The notes under the pieces: generated by a model | Databases searched by the model: none | What the model was told of the DNA's origin: nothing | Seen by the model: only the letters and a program-made list of their open reading frames with translations | From: JAIEPT01 sp038217425 | Lineage (GTDB): Bacteria > Planctomycetota > Planctomycetia > Gemmatales > Gemmataceae | Assembly: GCA_038217425.1 (NCBI GenBank) | Contig: JBBQPM010000274.1 | Span: forward strand, 1-7,353 | Direction of reading: 5' to 3' | DNA length: 7,353 bases | Shown: positions 1 to 7,353 of the stretch, one piece after another | Position numbering within the stretch: the first letter of the stretch is position 1 | How the letters are laid out: the number at the start of each line of letters is the position of its first letter | Translations under genes and position numbers: made by a program

Positions 1-58
1 GCTCCTGGAGCACAGCATCCCGTGCGGTTACTCCAGGCGCTTACGCGACCTGGCTCGC
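1..58. repeat. REP/BIME-like palindromic repeat, left copy, cut by the window edge
   Basis: Positions 32-58 form a complete 27-nt arm. Its reverse complement matches the arm at 7244-7270 in 26 of 27 bases, and the one difference lies in the predicted tetraloop. Within the arm, 33-53 can fold as CCAGG-CGC, loop TTAC, GCG-(A)-CCTGG. Positions 1-9 (GCTCCTGGA) match the inner end of the opposite arm in 8 of 9 bases, so most of that arm lies before the window. The 22-nt spacer at 10-31 is unlike the spacer of the right-hand copy, so arms but not spacer are conserved. It lies 59 bp beyond the stop of the leftward stress-protein gene. The fold is inferred by eye. Confidence 0.7.
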
Positions 59-117
59 CGATTATGCCGGGACGAGTGCCGGAAACCATTGGCGCGCCCC
101 ACGGCGAAGTAATCTCG

Positions 118-1050
118 TCACGAAAGCGGATGATACACCAGTACCGGCAACGTCGACCCGCGGATCACCCTGTCCGACACGCTGCCGTGGAAGAACCGGG
201 TGAAGCCCGTACGTCCATGACTCCCCAGCGCGACGGCGTCGATCCCCGACTTCGCTTGGTGCAGCACGCCGGCGCTTGGTTCATCGTCCATGGCCACCAG
301 CGTATGCACGGTCAGGCCACGCTGGCGCAGGGTGTAGGCCACCCCTTCGAGATATTTGAAGGCGTCCTCCTCGATCTTTTTCTCGAGCTTTTCGACGCGC
401 TCCGCCATGTCGGCGGCGACGACTTCGAATGTCCCCATGCCGAGCGGCACGGGCATCGGCGCGACGGGACTGACGACGCGCAAAAGCGTGAAGTCGGCCT
501 TCCACAGACCCGCCACCGGCAGAGCCGCGTCCAGCGCCCGTTCCGCGTACGGCGTTCCGTCCAGCGGTATCAGGAAATGCTGCAGATTGACGTCGGCCTG
601 GAAATCGGGATCGTGATCGGCGGGATGCACCAGGAAGAGAGGCGCCGGCGACGCGCTGACCATCTCGTCGGTGTTGCTCCCCAGGAACCATCGGCCGAGC
701 GCGCCGCGGGCGTGGGTTGTCATCACGTAGAGATCGACGCCGATCTCTTTGCCTTGTTGCCGCAGCACCTCGGGAACCAGGCCGCTGCCGAGGTGAACCT
801 CGACGTCGATGTTGCTGGCTTCTTTGATGCGAGCCGCCACTTGCGTCAGATAGCGACGCTCCTGGGCGCCGAGATGCTCGTCGAGTGTGTCGTCGAGGAG
901 TTGGATCTCCGCGTAGGTCGCTTCGAGGGGGCGATGGACCAACGAGAGATGCACACGGGCCTGGGCGCGGCGAGCCAGACTGAGCGCGAGCGGAATTGCG
1001 TGTTCGCCGAACGTCGAGCCATCCAGGGGAACGAGAATGTTGCGTAGCAT
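118..1050 (-). CDS. universal stress protein with two UspA domains
   Basis: The 310-residue product is a tandem UspA protein, about twice the length of a single-domain Usp. Both halves begin with the family strand-loop motif, VPLDGS at 7-12 and IPLDGT at 161-166. Domain 2 keeps the full ATP-binding signature G-2x-G-9x-G-S (G276, G279, G289, S290). In domain 1 the aligned glycines are T111 and A114 and only G124-S125 remain, so nucleotide binding there is doubtful. Residues 215-237 are charged and helical, possibly a short coiled coil. The family consists of cytoplasmic proteins, often ATP-binding, induced by stress or growth arrest; the partner here is unknown. The ATG at 1050 is chosen because it starts directly at the conserved strand and has a near-perfect Shine-Dalgarno; an in-frame ATG at 1089 would add 13 unlikely residues. 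A 150-bp gap separates it from the upstream gene, suggesting separate transcription. Confidence 0.93.
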   Translation of the reverse strand: MLRNILVPLDGSTFGEHAIPLALSLARRAQARVHLSLVHRPLEATYAEIQLLDDTLDEHLGAQERRYLTQVAARIKEASNIDVEVHLGSGLVPEVLRQQGKEIGVDLYVMTTHARGALGRWFLGSNTDEMVSASPAPLFLVHPADHDPDFQADVNLQHFLIPLDGTPYAERALDAALPVAGLWKADFTLLRVVSPVAPMPVPLGMGTFEVVAADMAERVEKLEKKIEEDAFKYLEGVAYTLRQRGLTVHTLVAMDDEPSAGVLHQAKSGIDAVALGSHGRTGFTRFFHGSVSDRVIRGSTLPVLVYHPLS

Positions 1051-1077
1051 AAAGACCTCCTTTGGGGGTGTCTTTAT
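1049..1077 (-). promoter_or_regulatory. inverted repeat enclosing the Shine-Dalgarno of the stress-protein gene
   Basis: On the minus strand a perfect 8-bp inverted repeat, ATAAAGAC and GTCTTTAT, encloses a 13-nt loop. The loop contains ACCCCC followed by most of the AAAGGAG Shine-Dalgarno, and the second arm runs into the AT of the ATG. C-rich and G-rich parts of the loop can also pair, so an RNA fold could hide both the ribosome site and the start codon. It could equally be a DNA operator, or chance. A TAAGAT box on the minus strand (1081-1076) overlaps the outer arm. If that box is the real -10, the outer arm would not be transcribed and the RNA model would fail. Confidence 0.4.
1055..1063 (-). 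promoter_or_regulatory. strong Shine-Dalgarno of the universal stress protein gene
   Basis: On the minus strand this reads AAAGGAGGT, with the core GGAGG close upstream of the ATG at 1050. It decides the start in favour of 1050 over the in-frame ATG at 1089. It sits largely in the loop of an inverted repeat (1049-1077), described separately. Confidence 0.85.
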
Positions 1078-1137
1078 CTTACACGCCACGCGGTCGAAAT
1101 TGAGACATTCGGGATTTTTCTACGAACTGGAAGCGGG

Positions 1138-1169
1138 AGCGACGGATTCTTTTCTTCCCGTCCGTCGCT
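1138..1169 (-). terminator. possible transcription-ending hairpin after the PSCyt2/PSD1 gene
   Basis: A perfect 9-bp inverted repeat (AGCGACGGA at 1138-1146 and TCCGTCGCT at 1161-1169) encloses a 14-nt loop. It starts 31 bp after the stop of the PSCyt2/PSD1 gene. No T-run follows on either strand, so it is not a classical intrinsic terminator. It may stabilise the 3' end of the message, mark a factor-dependent end, or have no role. Confidence 0.3.
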
Positions 1170-1200
1170 AACGCGTCTCGGCGAGTTCGTCGACCTGAAC

Positions 1201-3633
1201 CTAGTGATTGAATAAGAATTCTTTCGTATTCAGAATCGTCCACATCAGATCCTCGTATGCCTGGGCCGCGTTCGGTCGGCTCTCCAGATACTTCACCGCG
1301 ATCTGCAGTTCCTCCGCGCTGGGCCCGCGCGAATAGGCAAGCCGGTATAATTCCCCTACCTTCTCCGCGTGCGGCCGCTTGTCTTTCACCCAGCCGGCGA
1401 CTCGGCCCTTCGCGATCTTCGTCTGCACTTCGGGCGAATTGAGCAGGTGCAGCGACTGCGCCAGGTTCGAGTCCGACGAGCGCTCGCATTCGCAGGCGCT
1501 CGCGCTGTCGGGCCGGCCGAACAGGCTCAGGAAGTACGAATCGAACTGATTGTCCGGCAACTGCACCGCGCGGGCGCCGGCCGGCATTCCCTTGAAGGCC
1601 GTGCGGTTGCCCGTCACGTCGTCGATGGCGTCGAACAAGACTTCCGAGTGCAGCCGGCGAATCAAGAACCGCGAATAGTTCTGCTTGTCGCCGGCGTTAT
1701 GCTCGTTCGGCTCGGCGCTCAGGCGATACACCTGCGACGTGCAGATGGCGCGGACCAGTGCTTTCAGATCGTACTTGCTGGCGACGAACGACTTGGCCAG
1801 GCCGTCGAGCAACTCGGGATTCGTCGCCGGGTTGGTGATGCGCAGGTCATCTTCGGGTTCGACCAGACCGCGGCCCAGAAAGTGCTTCCAGTAACGATTC
1901 ACTAACGCGCGGGCGAAATACGGGTTCTGCTCGGACGTCATCCAGTCGACGAGGGCCATGCGCGGGTCGACGTCGGCGGCGATCGTCAGTTCCGGACCGC
2001 CCAGCCCGGTGGGCCGAATGCGTACGCTCGTCTTGGGATGTTGCGCCGACGCTTCGCCCGTCTTGAACAACACCTCGAACGGCGGCCGAGGCGGATTCGT
2101 CTTGTCCGTCTTGGCCTTTTTCGGCGCCGGCGGGTCTTTCGTCTGTACCTGCGCGAAGAATGCGAGCATGCCGTAGTAGTCGTGCTGGCTCCACTTCTCC
2201 AGCGGATGATGATGGCAGCGGGCGCAGCCGATGCGCTGGCCCAAGAAGAGCTGAGCGACGTCTTCCATTTGCTCGTTCTGCTTGCCGACCTCGCGGAACC
2301 ACAGCGCTTGCGGCGTCGTTTCGATGGTGCCGGTCGCGGTCAAAATTTCGCGGACGAAGACGTCGAACGGCTTGTTCTTTTCCAGGCTCTCCTTGATCCA
2401 GGCGTGAAACTGCAGCGTCGGCTTGGCGTCTTCGTTGGGCGACTTGCGGCGATTGCGCAGCACCGCGCTCCACTTGTTCGCGAACCAGTAAGCGTAGTCG
2501 GGGCTGGCGAGCAGACGGTCGATCAGCTTCTCGACGTTCGGCTCGGCGAGAAACGCTTTCGTCTCCTCCGGCGTCGGCAACCTCCCCGCGAGGTCGACGG
2601 TGGCGCGGCGCAGAAACGTCGCGTCGTCCGCGGGGGCTGACGGCGGCAGGCCGAGCGCTTGCCAGCGCTTCATCACCAGGTCGTCGATGAAGGTCCGCTT
2701 GCCGGCGAGCGCGGAGACCTTGGCGCCGAGCGGGACGAGGGCGGCGAAGACGTCGACGTGCGTTTGAAAGCGCGTCATGATGCCGACGCTGCCGGTTCGT
2801 TTCTTGATGGTCACGAGTCCCGAGGACGAGACGCCGGCGAGTTCCGCATCGTTGGTTTCAAACTGCGTCATGCGCGTGACGTCCACGGCCGAGCCGTCGC
2901 TCATATGGGCGAGGACGGTGAGCTGTTGCTCGCCTTCCGGCTTGAGGACGCGTTGGCTCGGCAAGACCTCGATGCGCGTGACGACGGGATCGCTGGCCTG
3001 GCCGCGCGGCATGCCCTGCTCGATCCAGCGGCGCATCAGCCGAAAGTAGGGGGAGTCGGCTTCGAAGCGTTTGCCGCCGCCGTGCGCGACGATCCCGGCG
3101 CCCTTGGTGAGGAGCAGGCTTTGCTCCGGCGCGGCGGGGAACAGGCGCCTGCCCCGCGTTTCTTTCACGAGGTATTCGTAATCTTCCTCGGGTTCGAAGC
3201 CGAGCAGCGACAGCGAAAAGTGGTTCTGTCCGCCCGACTTGCCGTGGCAGCCCCCCGCATTGCAGCCGAACTTGGTGAAGAGGGGGACCACTTGATTGGC
3301 GAAGTGAATCGGCAGATCCTTCTCGAGATTGCGGACTTCGATGACGAGCGACGCGGACATGCCGCCGGCCTGTGCGGTGACGGTCGCCGTGCCTTCCTTG
3401 ATCGGCGCCGCCAGCCCGGCGTCGTCGACGGCGACGATGCCCGTCGGTTTCGTCGTATAGCGCACGGTCCGGGTCAAGTCCTTGGCGTCTGGACCGGTGA
3501 CGAGGAGTTGCCGCCAGGCGTCGCGGCCGGCGAGCACGACGGGTTTCTGTCCAGTTTCAAAAGCGATCTGTGCGACGAGAGGGCAAGGGAGCGTGAGGAT
3601 TGCCAGGAGTGAGAGTCGCAACATTTTGGCCAT
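1201..3633 (-). CDS. secreted PSCyt2 (DUF1549)/PSD1 (DUF1553) protein with Ig-like domains
   Basis: The product has 810 residues. A signal peptide covers about 1-21 (hydrophobic LRLSLLAILTL, then VAQ). Two bacterial Ig-like (BIg2-type) segments lie at about 28-100 and 217-300. Between them C124-x4-C129-H130 is an atypical cytochrome-c-like motif. PSCyt2 spans about 313-500 with a canonical C470-x2-C473-H474 haem-attachment motif, followed by a Pro/Lys-rich linker (about 500-518). PSD1 spans about 555-800, including a Cys pair (C714, C716) and the family-like LHLLNSPEV stretch. The family is greatly expanded in planctomycetes; haem binding is presumed and the function is unknown. Such genes usually neighbour a DUF1501 gene, which is absent here. 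Neither the ATG at 3633 nor the one at 3624 has a clear Shine-Dalgarno; 3633 is used because it gives the longer product. The domain calls are confident, the biological role is not. Confidence 0.93.
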   Translation of the reverse strand: MAKMLRLSLLAILTLPCPLVAQIAFETGQKPVVLAGRDAWRQLLVTGPDAKDLTRTVRYTTKPTGIVAVDDAGLAAPIKEGTATVTAQAGGMSASLVIEVRNLEKDLPIHFANQVVPLFTKFGCNAGGCHGKSGGQNHFSLSLLGFEPEEDYEYLVKETRGRRLFPAAPEQSLLLTKGAGIVAHGGGKRFEADSPYFRLMRRWIEQGMPRGQASDPVVTRIEVLPSQRVLKPEGEQQLTVLAHMSDGSAVDVTRMTQFETNDAELAGVSSSGLVTIKKRTGSVGIMTRFQTHVDVFAALVPLGAKVSALAGKRTFIDDLVMKRWQALGLPPSAPADDATFLRRATVDLAGRLPTPEETKAFLAEPNVEKLIDRLLASPDYAYWFANKWSAVLRNRRKSPNEDAKPTLQFHAWIKESLEKNKPFDVFVREILTATGTIETTPQALWFREVGKQNEQMEDVAQLFLGQRIGCARCHHHPLEKWSQHDYYGMLAFFAQVQTKDPPAPKKAKTDKTNPPRPPFEVLFKTGEASAQHPKTSVRIRPTGLGGPELTIAADVDPRMALVDWMTSEQNPYFARALVNRYWKHFLGRGLVEPEDDLRITNPATNPELLDGLAKSFVASKYDLKALVRAICTSQVYRLSAEPNEHNAGDKQNYSRFLIRRLHSEVLFDAIDDVTGNRTAFKGMPAGARAVQLPDNQFDSYFLSLFGRPDSASACECERSSDSNLAQSLHLLNSPEVQTKIAKGRVAGWVKDKRPHAEKVGELYRLAYSRGPSAEELQIAVKYLESRPNAAQAYEDLMWTILNTKEFLFNH

Positions 3634-3667
3634 CCGGAGAAGGGGAAGCGTGGGGCGGGATGACGGT

Positions 3668-3676
3668 ATCTTAGCA
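3668..3676 (-). promoter_or_regulatory. candidate extended -10 promoter of the PSCyt2/PSD1 gene
   Basis: In the 87-bp gap upstream of the gene the minus strand reads TGCTAAGAT, an extended -10 (TGn plus TAAGAT, 5 of 6 to consensus). The -35 position 17 bp upstream (TTCTTT) is weak, as extended -10 promoters allow. Transcription would start near 3661, giving a leader of roughly 28 nt. This would separate the gene from the creatininase-family gene upstream. It rests on sequence match alone. Confidence 0.35.
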
Positions 3677-3720
3677 GGGAAGGCCGCCCAAAAGAAGTTC
3701 GAGGGGGAGGATAAAAATGG

Positions 3721-4503
3721 TCACGTCATCTTCCGCTCGTCCCACTGCGCGAACTCGCGCACGAAATCGATCACTCGCGTGCTGACCGCATCCAGCAGCG
3801 CCTCGCCCTTTTCACGCGTCGCCAGGTCGGGTCGGCCGATGGCGCCGGTACTCGTCAGGCGTTCGAACGGCAGCGACACGTTCACCTTGCTCGGCTTCGT
3901 GAAGTCCGGGAAGAAGTACTTCGATTCCATCCGCAGCGTCTTACCCTCGGCCCGCGCCATGTCGACCAATTCGCCGCGCAGCGCGAGCATCAGCGAGGTT
4001 TCGTACTCGCACGCATGCGTCGAGCGCGGCGTTTGCATCTGGGGCAACCGCATCGCGTCGTCGGCGATCGACCAGTAGCCGGCGCTCGCGATCCAGACTG
4101 GCGGCTCGTCGCGATGGGCCAGGGCGAGACGGTAGATGACTTCCTGACACGGGACGTCGTTGCCGCCGTGCGAGAGATGCAGGAAAATGCGCCGAAACCC
4201 GGCCGAGAGCAGGCACTCGCAAAGATGCGTCACCAGGTCGATGTAAAGATCGGACGGCACGCTGATCGTGCCCGGAAACTTGAGATGATGATCGCTGGAG
4301 CCGAGCCATTGCATCGGCAGCAAGAGCACGGTTTCGGGGAGCGCCGCCTCGACGCGTTCCACGACGGCGCTGCCGATCATGCTGTCGGTGAGCAACGGCA
4401 GATGCTGGCCGTGCTGTTCGAGACTGCCCAGCGGGACGACGACGACCTTGTGGGCCTTGTCCATCCGCTCGATGTCGGGACGCCGGAGTTCACCGAACTT
4501 CAT
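3721..4503 (-). CDS. creatininase-family metal-dependent amidohydrolase
   Basis: The 260-residue product has the usual family length and motifs. Near the N-terminus is VPLGSLEQHGQHLPL (24-38) followed by D40; E29, H31 and D40 match the metal-ligand positions of creatininase. HGGN at 112-115 matches the central metal-binding loop, and H163-A-x-E-x-E-T-S at 163-170 is the C-terminal family signature. There is no signal peptide, so it should be cytoplasmic. Members hydrolyse cyclic or linear amides (creatinine, formamidopyrimidine intermediates in deazaflavin synthesis, the mycofactocin precursor peptide), but no pathway partner is visible and the substrate cannot be named. HGGN rather than the creatininase-type H-x-E argues against true creatininase. 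The ATG at 4503 has GAGGT 5 nt upstream. The DinB-like gene ends 58 bp upstream on the same strand, so the two may share a transcript. Confidence 0.9.
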   Translation of the reverse strand: MKFGELRRPDIERMDKAHKVVVVPLGSLEQHGQHLPLLTDSMIGSAVVERVEAALPETVLLLPMQWLGSSDHHLKFPGTISVPSDLYIDLVTHLCECLLSAGFRRIFLHLSHGGNDVPCQEVIYRLALAHRDEPPVWIASAGYWSIADDAMRLPQMQTPRSTHACEYETSLMLALRGELVDMARAEGKTLRMESKYFFPDFTKPSKVNVSLPFERLTSTGAIGRPDLATREKGEALLDAVSTRVIDFVREFAQWDERKMT

Positions 4504-4561
4504 GGCTTACCTCGTGGGATTGTCGACCCGGCGTCCCGTGAAGGGTGGTTGCGGATGTGGC

Positions 4562-5044
4562 CTACTTCGCAGTCCGGTTCTTGTACAGGTTCAGCGTGAT
4601 GTGCGCCTGGCCCTGGTGATGGCCTTCGTGCCAACTGAGCAGTTTGATCCACTCACGGTAGACCCACTGCGCCTCGGCGTTGGGCTTCTTGTCGAGCATC
4701 TCTTCCGGCAGCGAACGAAGATGGGCGATCATGTCTTGCCGGCGCTCGTTCAGGTATCGGCGAATCTCCTCGAGCGTCGGAATATCGTCGTCGACCACGC
4801 TGCCGCCGGCGAATCGGCGCACGTATTCGGGTTCCTTGGCTTCGCCTCCCTTCATGCGGACGTGGACGTGCCGATCTTCGGTGGCGGCCAAATGCATGAG
4901 CTGCCAGGCGATGTGCGCTCGGCCCGGCCCGGGACGCCAACCCAGAATCTGCGGCACATTGTCCAGCTTGGACAGGCCGTCGATAAAGGCGTTGGTCTTG
5001 GTACGCGGAAACTCGAAATTCTCGATCAGGTCGGCGAACGTCAT
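4562..5044 (-). CDS. DinB-like (DinB/YfiT superfamily) putative metalloenzyme
   Basis: The 160-residue product looks like a DinB-superfamily four-helix bundle. The pattern supporting this is a His in the second helix (WQLMH, H51; H44 is an alternative) and H139-E-x-x-H143-Q-G-Q near the C-terminus, which match the three-His metal site. Family members include thiol-dependent transferases and isomerases and damage-induced proteins of unknown function; which applies here cannot be told. There is no signal peptide or membrane segment. The start at 5044 is preferred because AAGGAG lies 5 nt upstream; an ATG at 5077 would add 11 unlikely residues (containing PVPEGD) and lacks such a site. It is the first gene of the leftward cluster, faces the prolyl oligopeptidase gene across 85 bp, and lies 58 bp from the creatininase-family gene. 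Confidence 0.8.
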   Translation of the reverse strand: MTFADLIENFEFPRTKTNAFIDGLSKLDNVPQILGWRPGPGRAHIAWQLMHLAATEDRHVHVRMKGGEAKEPEYVRRFAGGSVVDDDIPTLEEIRRYLNERRQDMIAHLRSLPEEMLDKKPNAEAQWVYREWIKLLSWHEGHHQGQAHITLNLYKNRTAK

Positions 5045-5049
5045 GGCGT

Positions 5050-5055
5050 CTCCTT
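5050..5055 (-). promoter_or_regulatory. Shine-Dalgarno that sets the start of the DinB-like gene
   Basis: The minus strand reads AAGGAG with a 5-nt spacer to the ATG at 5044. It supports 5044 over the upstream in-frame ATG at 5077. Confidence 0.75.
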
Positions 5056-5065
5056 CGGGCACGGG

Positions 5066-5095
5066 TTGGCGATTCACTTAGCGGGTGATTATATC
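5066..5095. promoter_or_regulatory. candidate overlapping divergent promoters
   Basis: The 85-bp region between the two divergent genes holds the most AT-rich patch nearby (5087-5096). On the minus strand it contains a perfect -10 box TATAAT (5093-5088), placed to start the DinB-like message near 5081; no good -35 accompanies it. On the plus strand the same bases give TATATC (5090-5095) with TTGGCG (5066-5071) 18 bp upstream, a moderate match that would start the prolyl oligopeptidase message near 5102. If both are real, the two polymerases would compete for one site. This is motif matching only. Confidence 0.35.
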
Positions 5096-5118
5096 TGACT
5101 CTGCCCGATCTTCATCCC

Positions 5119-5122
5119 GGAG
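5119..5122 (+). promoter_or_regulatory. Shine-Dalgarno that sets the start of the prolyl oligopeptidase gene
   Basis: GGAG lies 7 nt before the ATG at 5130. It supports this start, which yields a signal peptide, over the in-frame ATG at 5085, which falls in the candidate promoter. A second GGAG at 5178-5181 precedes an internal ATG at 5187 by 5 nt. Confidence 0.65.
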
Positions 5123-5129
5123 ACTGATC

Positions 5130-7232
<2,103 letters not shown>

Positions 7233-7243
7233 TGCTTTCGCGG

Positions 7244-7325
7244 GCGAGCCAGGTCGCGTTAGCGCCTGGATGACATGTTGACTACAAAGTTCCAGTACTC
7301 CAGGCGCTAACCCGACCTGGCTCGC
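7244..7325. repeat. REP/BIME-like palindromic repeat, complete right copy
   Basis: Two 27-nt arms (7244-7270 and 7299-7325) are inverted copies with one mismatch, around a 28-nt spacer (7271-7298). Each arm contains a smaller palindrome: at 7249-7269 CCAGG, bulged T, CGC, loop GTTA, GCG, CCTGG; at 7300-7320 the same in reverse with one altered base at the loop-closing pair. The outer ends are GCGAG and CTCGC. This is the layout of two inverted REP units (a BIME). It begins 11 bp after the prolyl oligopeptidase stop, so it would be transcribed into that message's 3' end and could stabilise or terminate it. No T-run follows. The same arm occurs at 32-58. Confidence 0.85.
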
Positions 7326-7353
7326 TGGAGGGGGGACGGATGGAAAAGTGCCA

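Noticed and set aside
22..1047. Plus-strand open frame (341 codons) opposite the universal stress protein gene
   Set aside because: It is antisense to a clear tandem UspA gene, starts inside the palindromic repeat, has no ribosome site and resembles no family.
1076..1081. TAAGAT as a -10 box for the universal stress protein gene (minus strand)
   Set aside because: There is no supporting -35 at 16-18 bp and no TGn extension. It is mentioned only because it conflicts with the RNA-hairpin model there.
1164..1186. Segment CGCTAACGCG downstream of the PSCyt2/PSD1 gene that resembles part of the palindromic repeat arm
   Set aside because: Only about 10 bases match the arm and the CCAGG/CCTGG stem is missing. 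It could be a decayed copy, but the match is too short to call.
2659..3612. Plus-strand open frame (317 codons) opposite the PSCyt2/PSD1 gene
   Set aside because: It is a GC-driven shadow: its composition is biased to Arg/Ala/Asp/Gly, it has no motifs, and the opposite strand encodes recognisable domains.
7326..7353. Possible start of another element or gene at the right edge
   Set aside because: Only 28 bases remain, with a G-run and no interpretable frame or repeat.

Overview
The window looks like ordinary, gene-dense chromosome from a member of the Planctomycetota, most likely Pirellulales-like. The strongest clue is the large secreted gene with the planctomycete-specific PSCyt2 (DUF1549) and PSD1 (DUF1553) domains plus Ig-like domains. 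The high GC content and the secreted prolyl oligopeptidase fit, but no rRNA or marker gene is present to fix the lineage.

Layout: positions 1-58 hold the broken end of a palindromic repeat. Four genes are then read leftwards (minus strand). In order of transcription they are a DinB-like metalloenzyme (5044-4562), a creatininase-family amidohydrolase (4503-3721), the PSCyt2/PSD1 protein (3633-1201) and a two-domain universal stress protein (1050-118). An 85-bp divergent intergenic region (5045-5129) separates them from one rightward gene, a signal-peptide-bearing S9A prolyl oligopeptidase (5130-7232). A second, complete copy of the palindromic repeat starts 11 bp after its stop codon. No gap exceeds 150 bp, and there are no tRNA, rRNA, CRISPR, transposase or phage genes.

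How the genes may work together: the DinB-like and creatininase-family genes are 57 bp apart and may be co-transcribed. The PSCyt2/PSD1 gene has a candidate promoter of its own. The stress-protein gene follows a 150-bp gap with a hairpin and is probably a separate unit. The prolyl oligopeptidase and the PSCyt2/PSD1 protein are both predicted to be exported. No shared pathway is evident, and I see no defence or biosynthetic system.

The most interesting signal is non-coding. A REP/BIME-like element sits at both ends of the window. Its 27-nt arms are near-identical, and each arm is itself a small hairpin (stem CCAGG/CCTGG, bulged T, CGC/GCG, tetraloop GTTA). Both copies lie just 3' of genes. Other points worth checking are an inverted repeat enclosing the Shine-Dalgarno and start codon of the stress-protein gene, and a second Shine-Dalgarno/ATG pair exactly at the signal-peptide boundary of the prolyl oligopeptidase.
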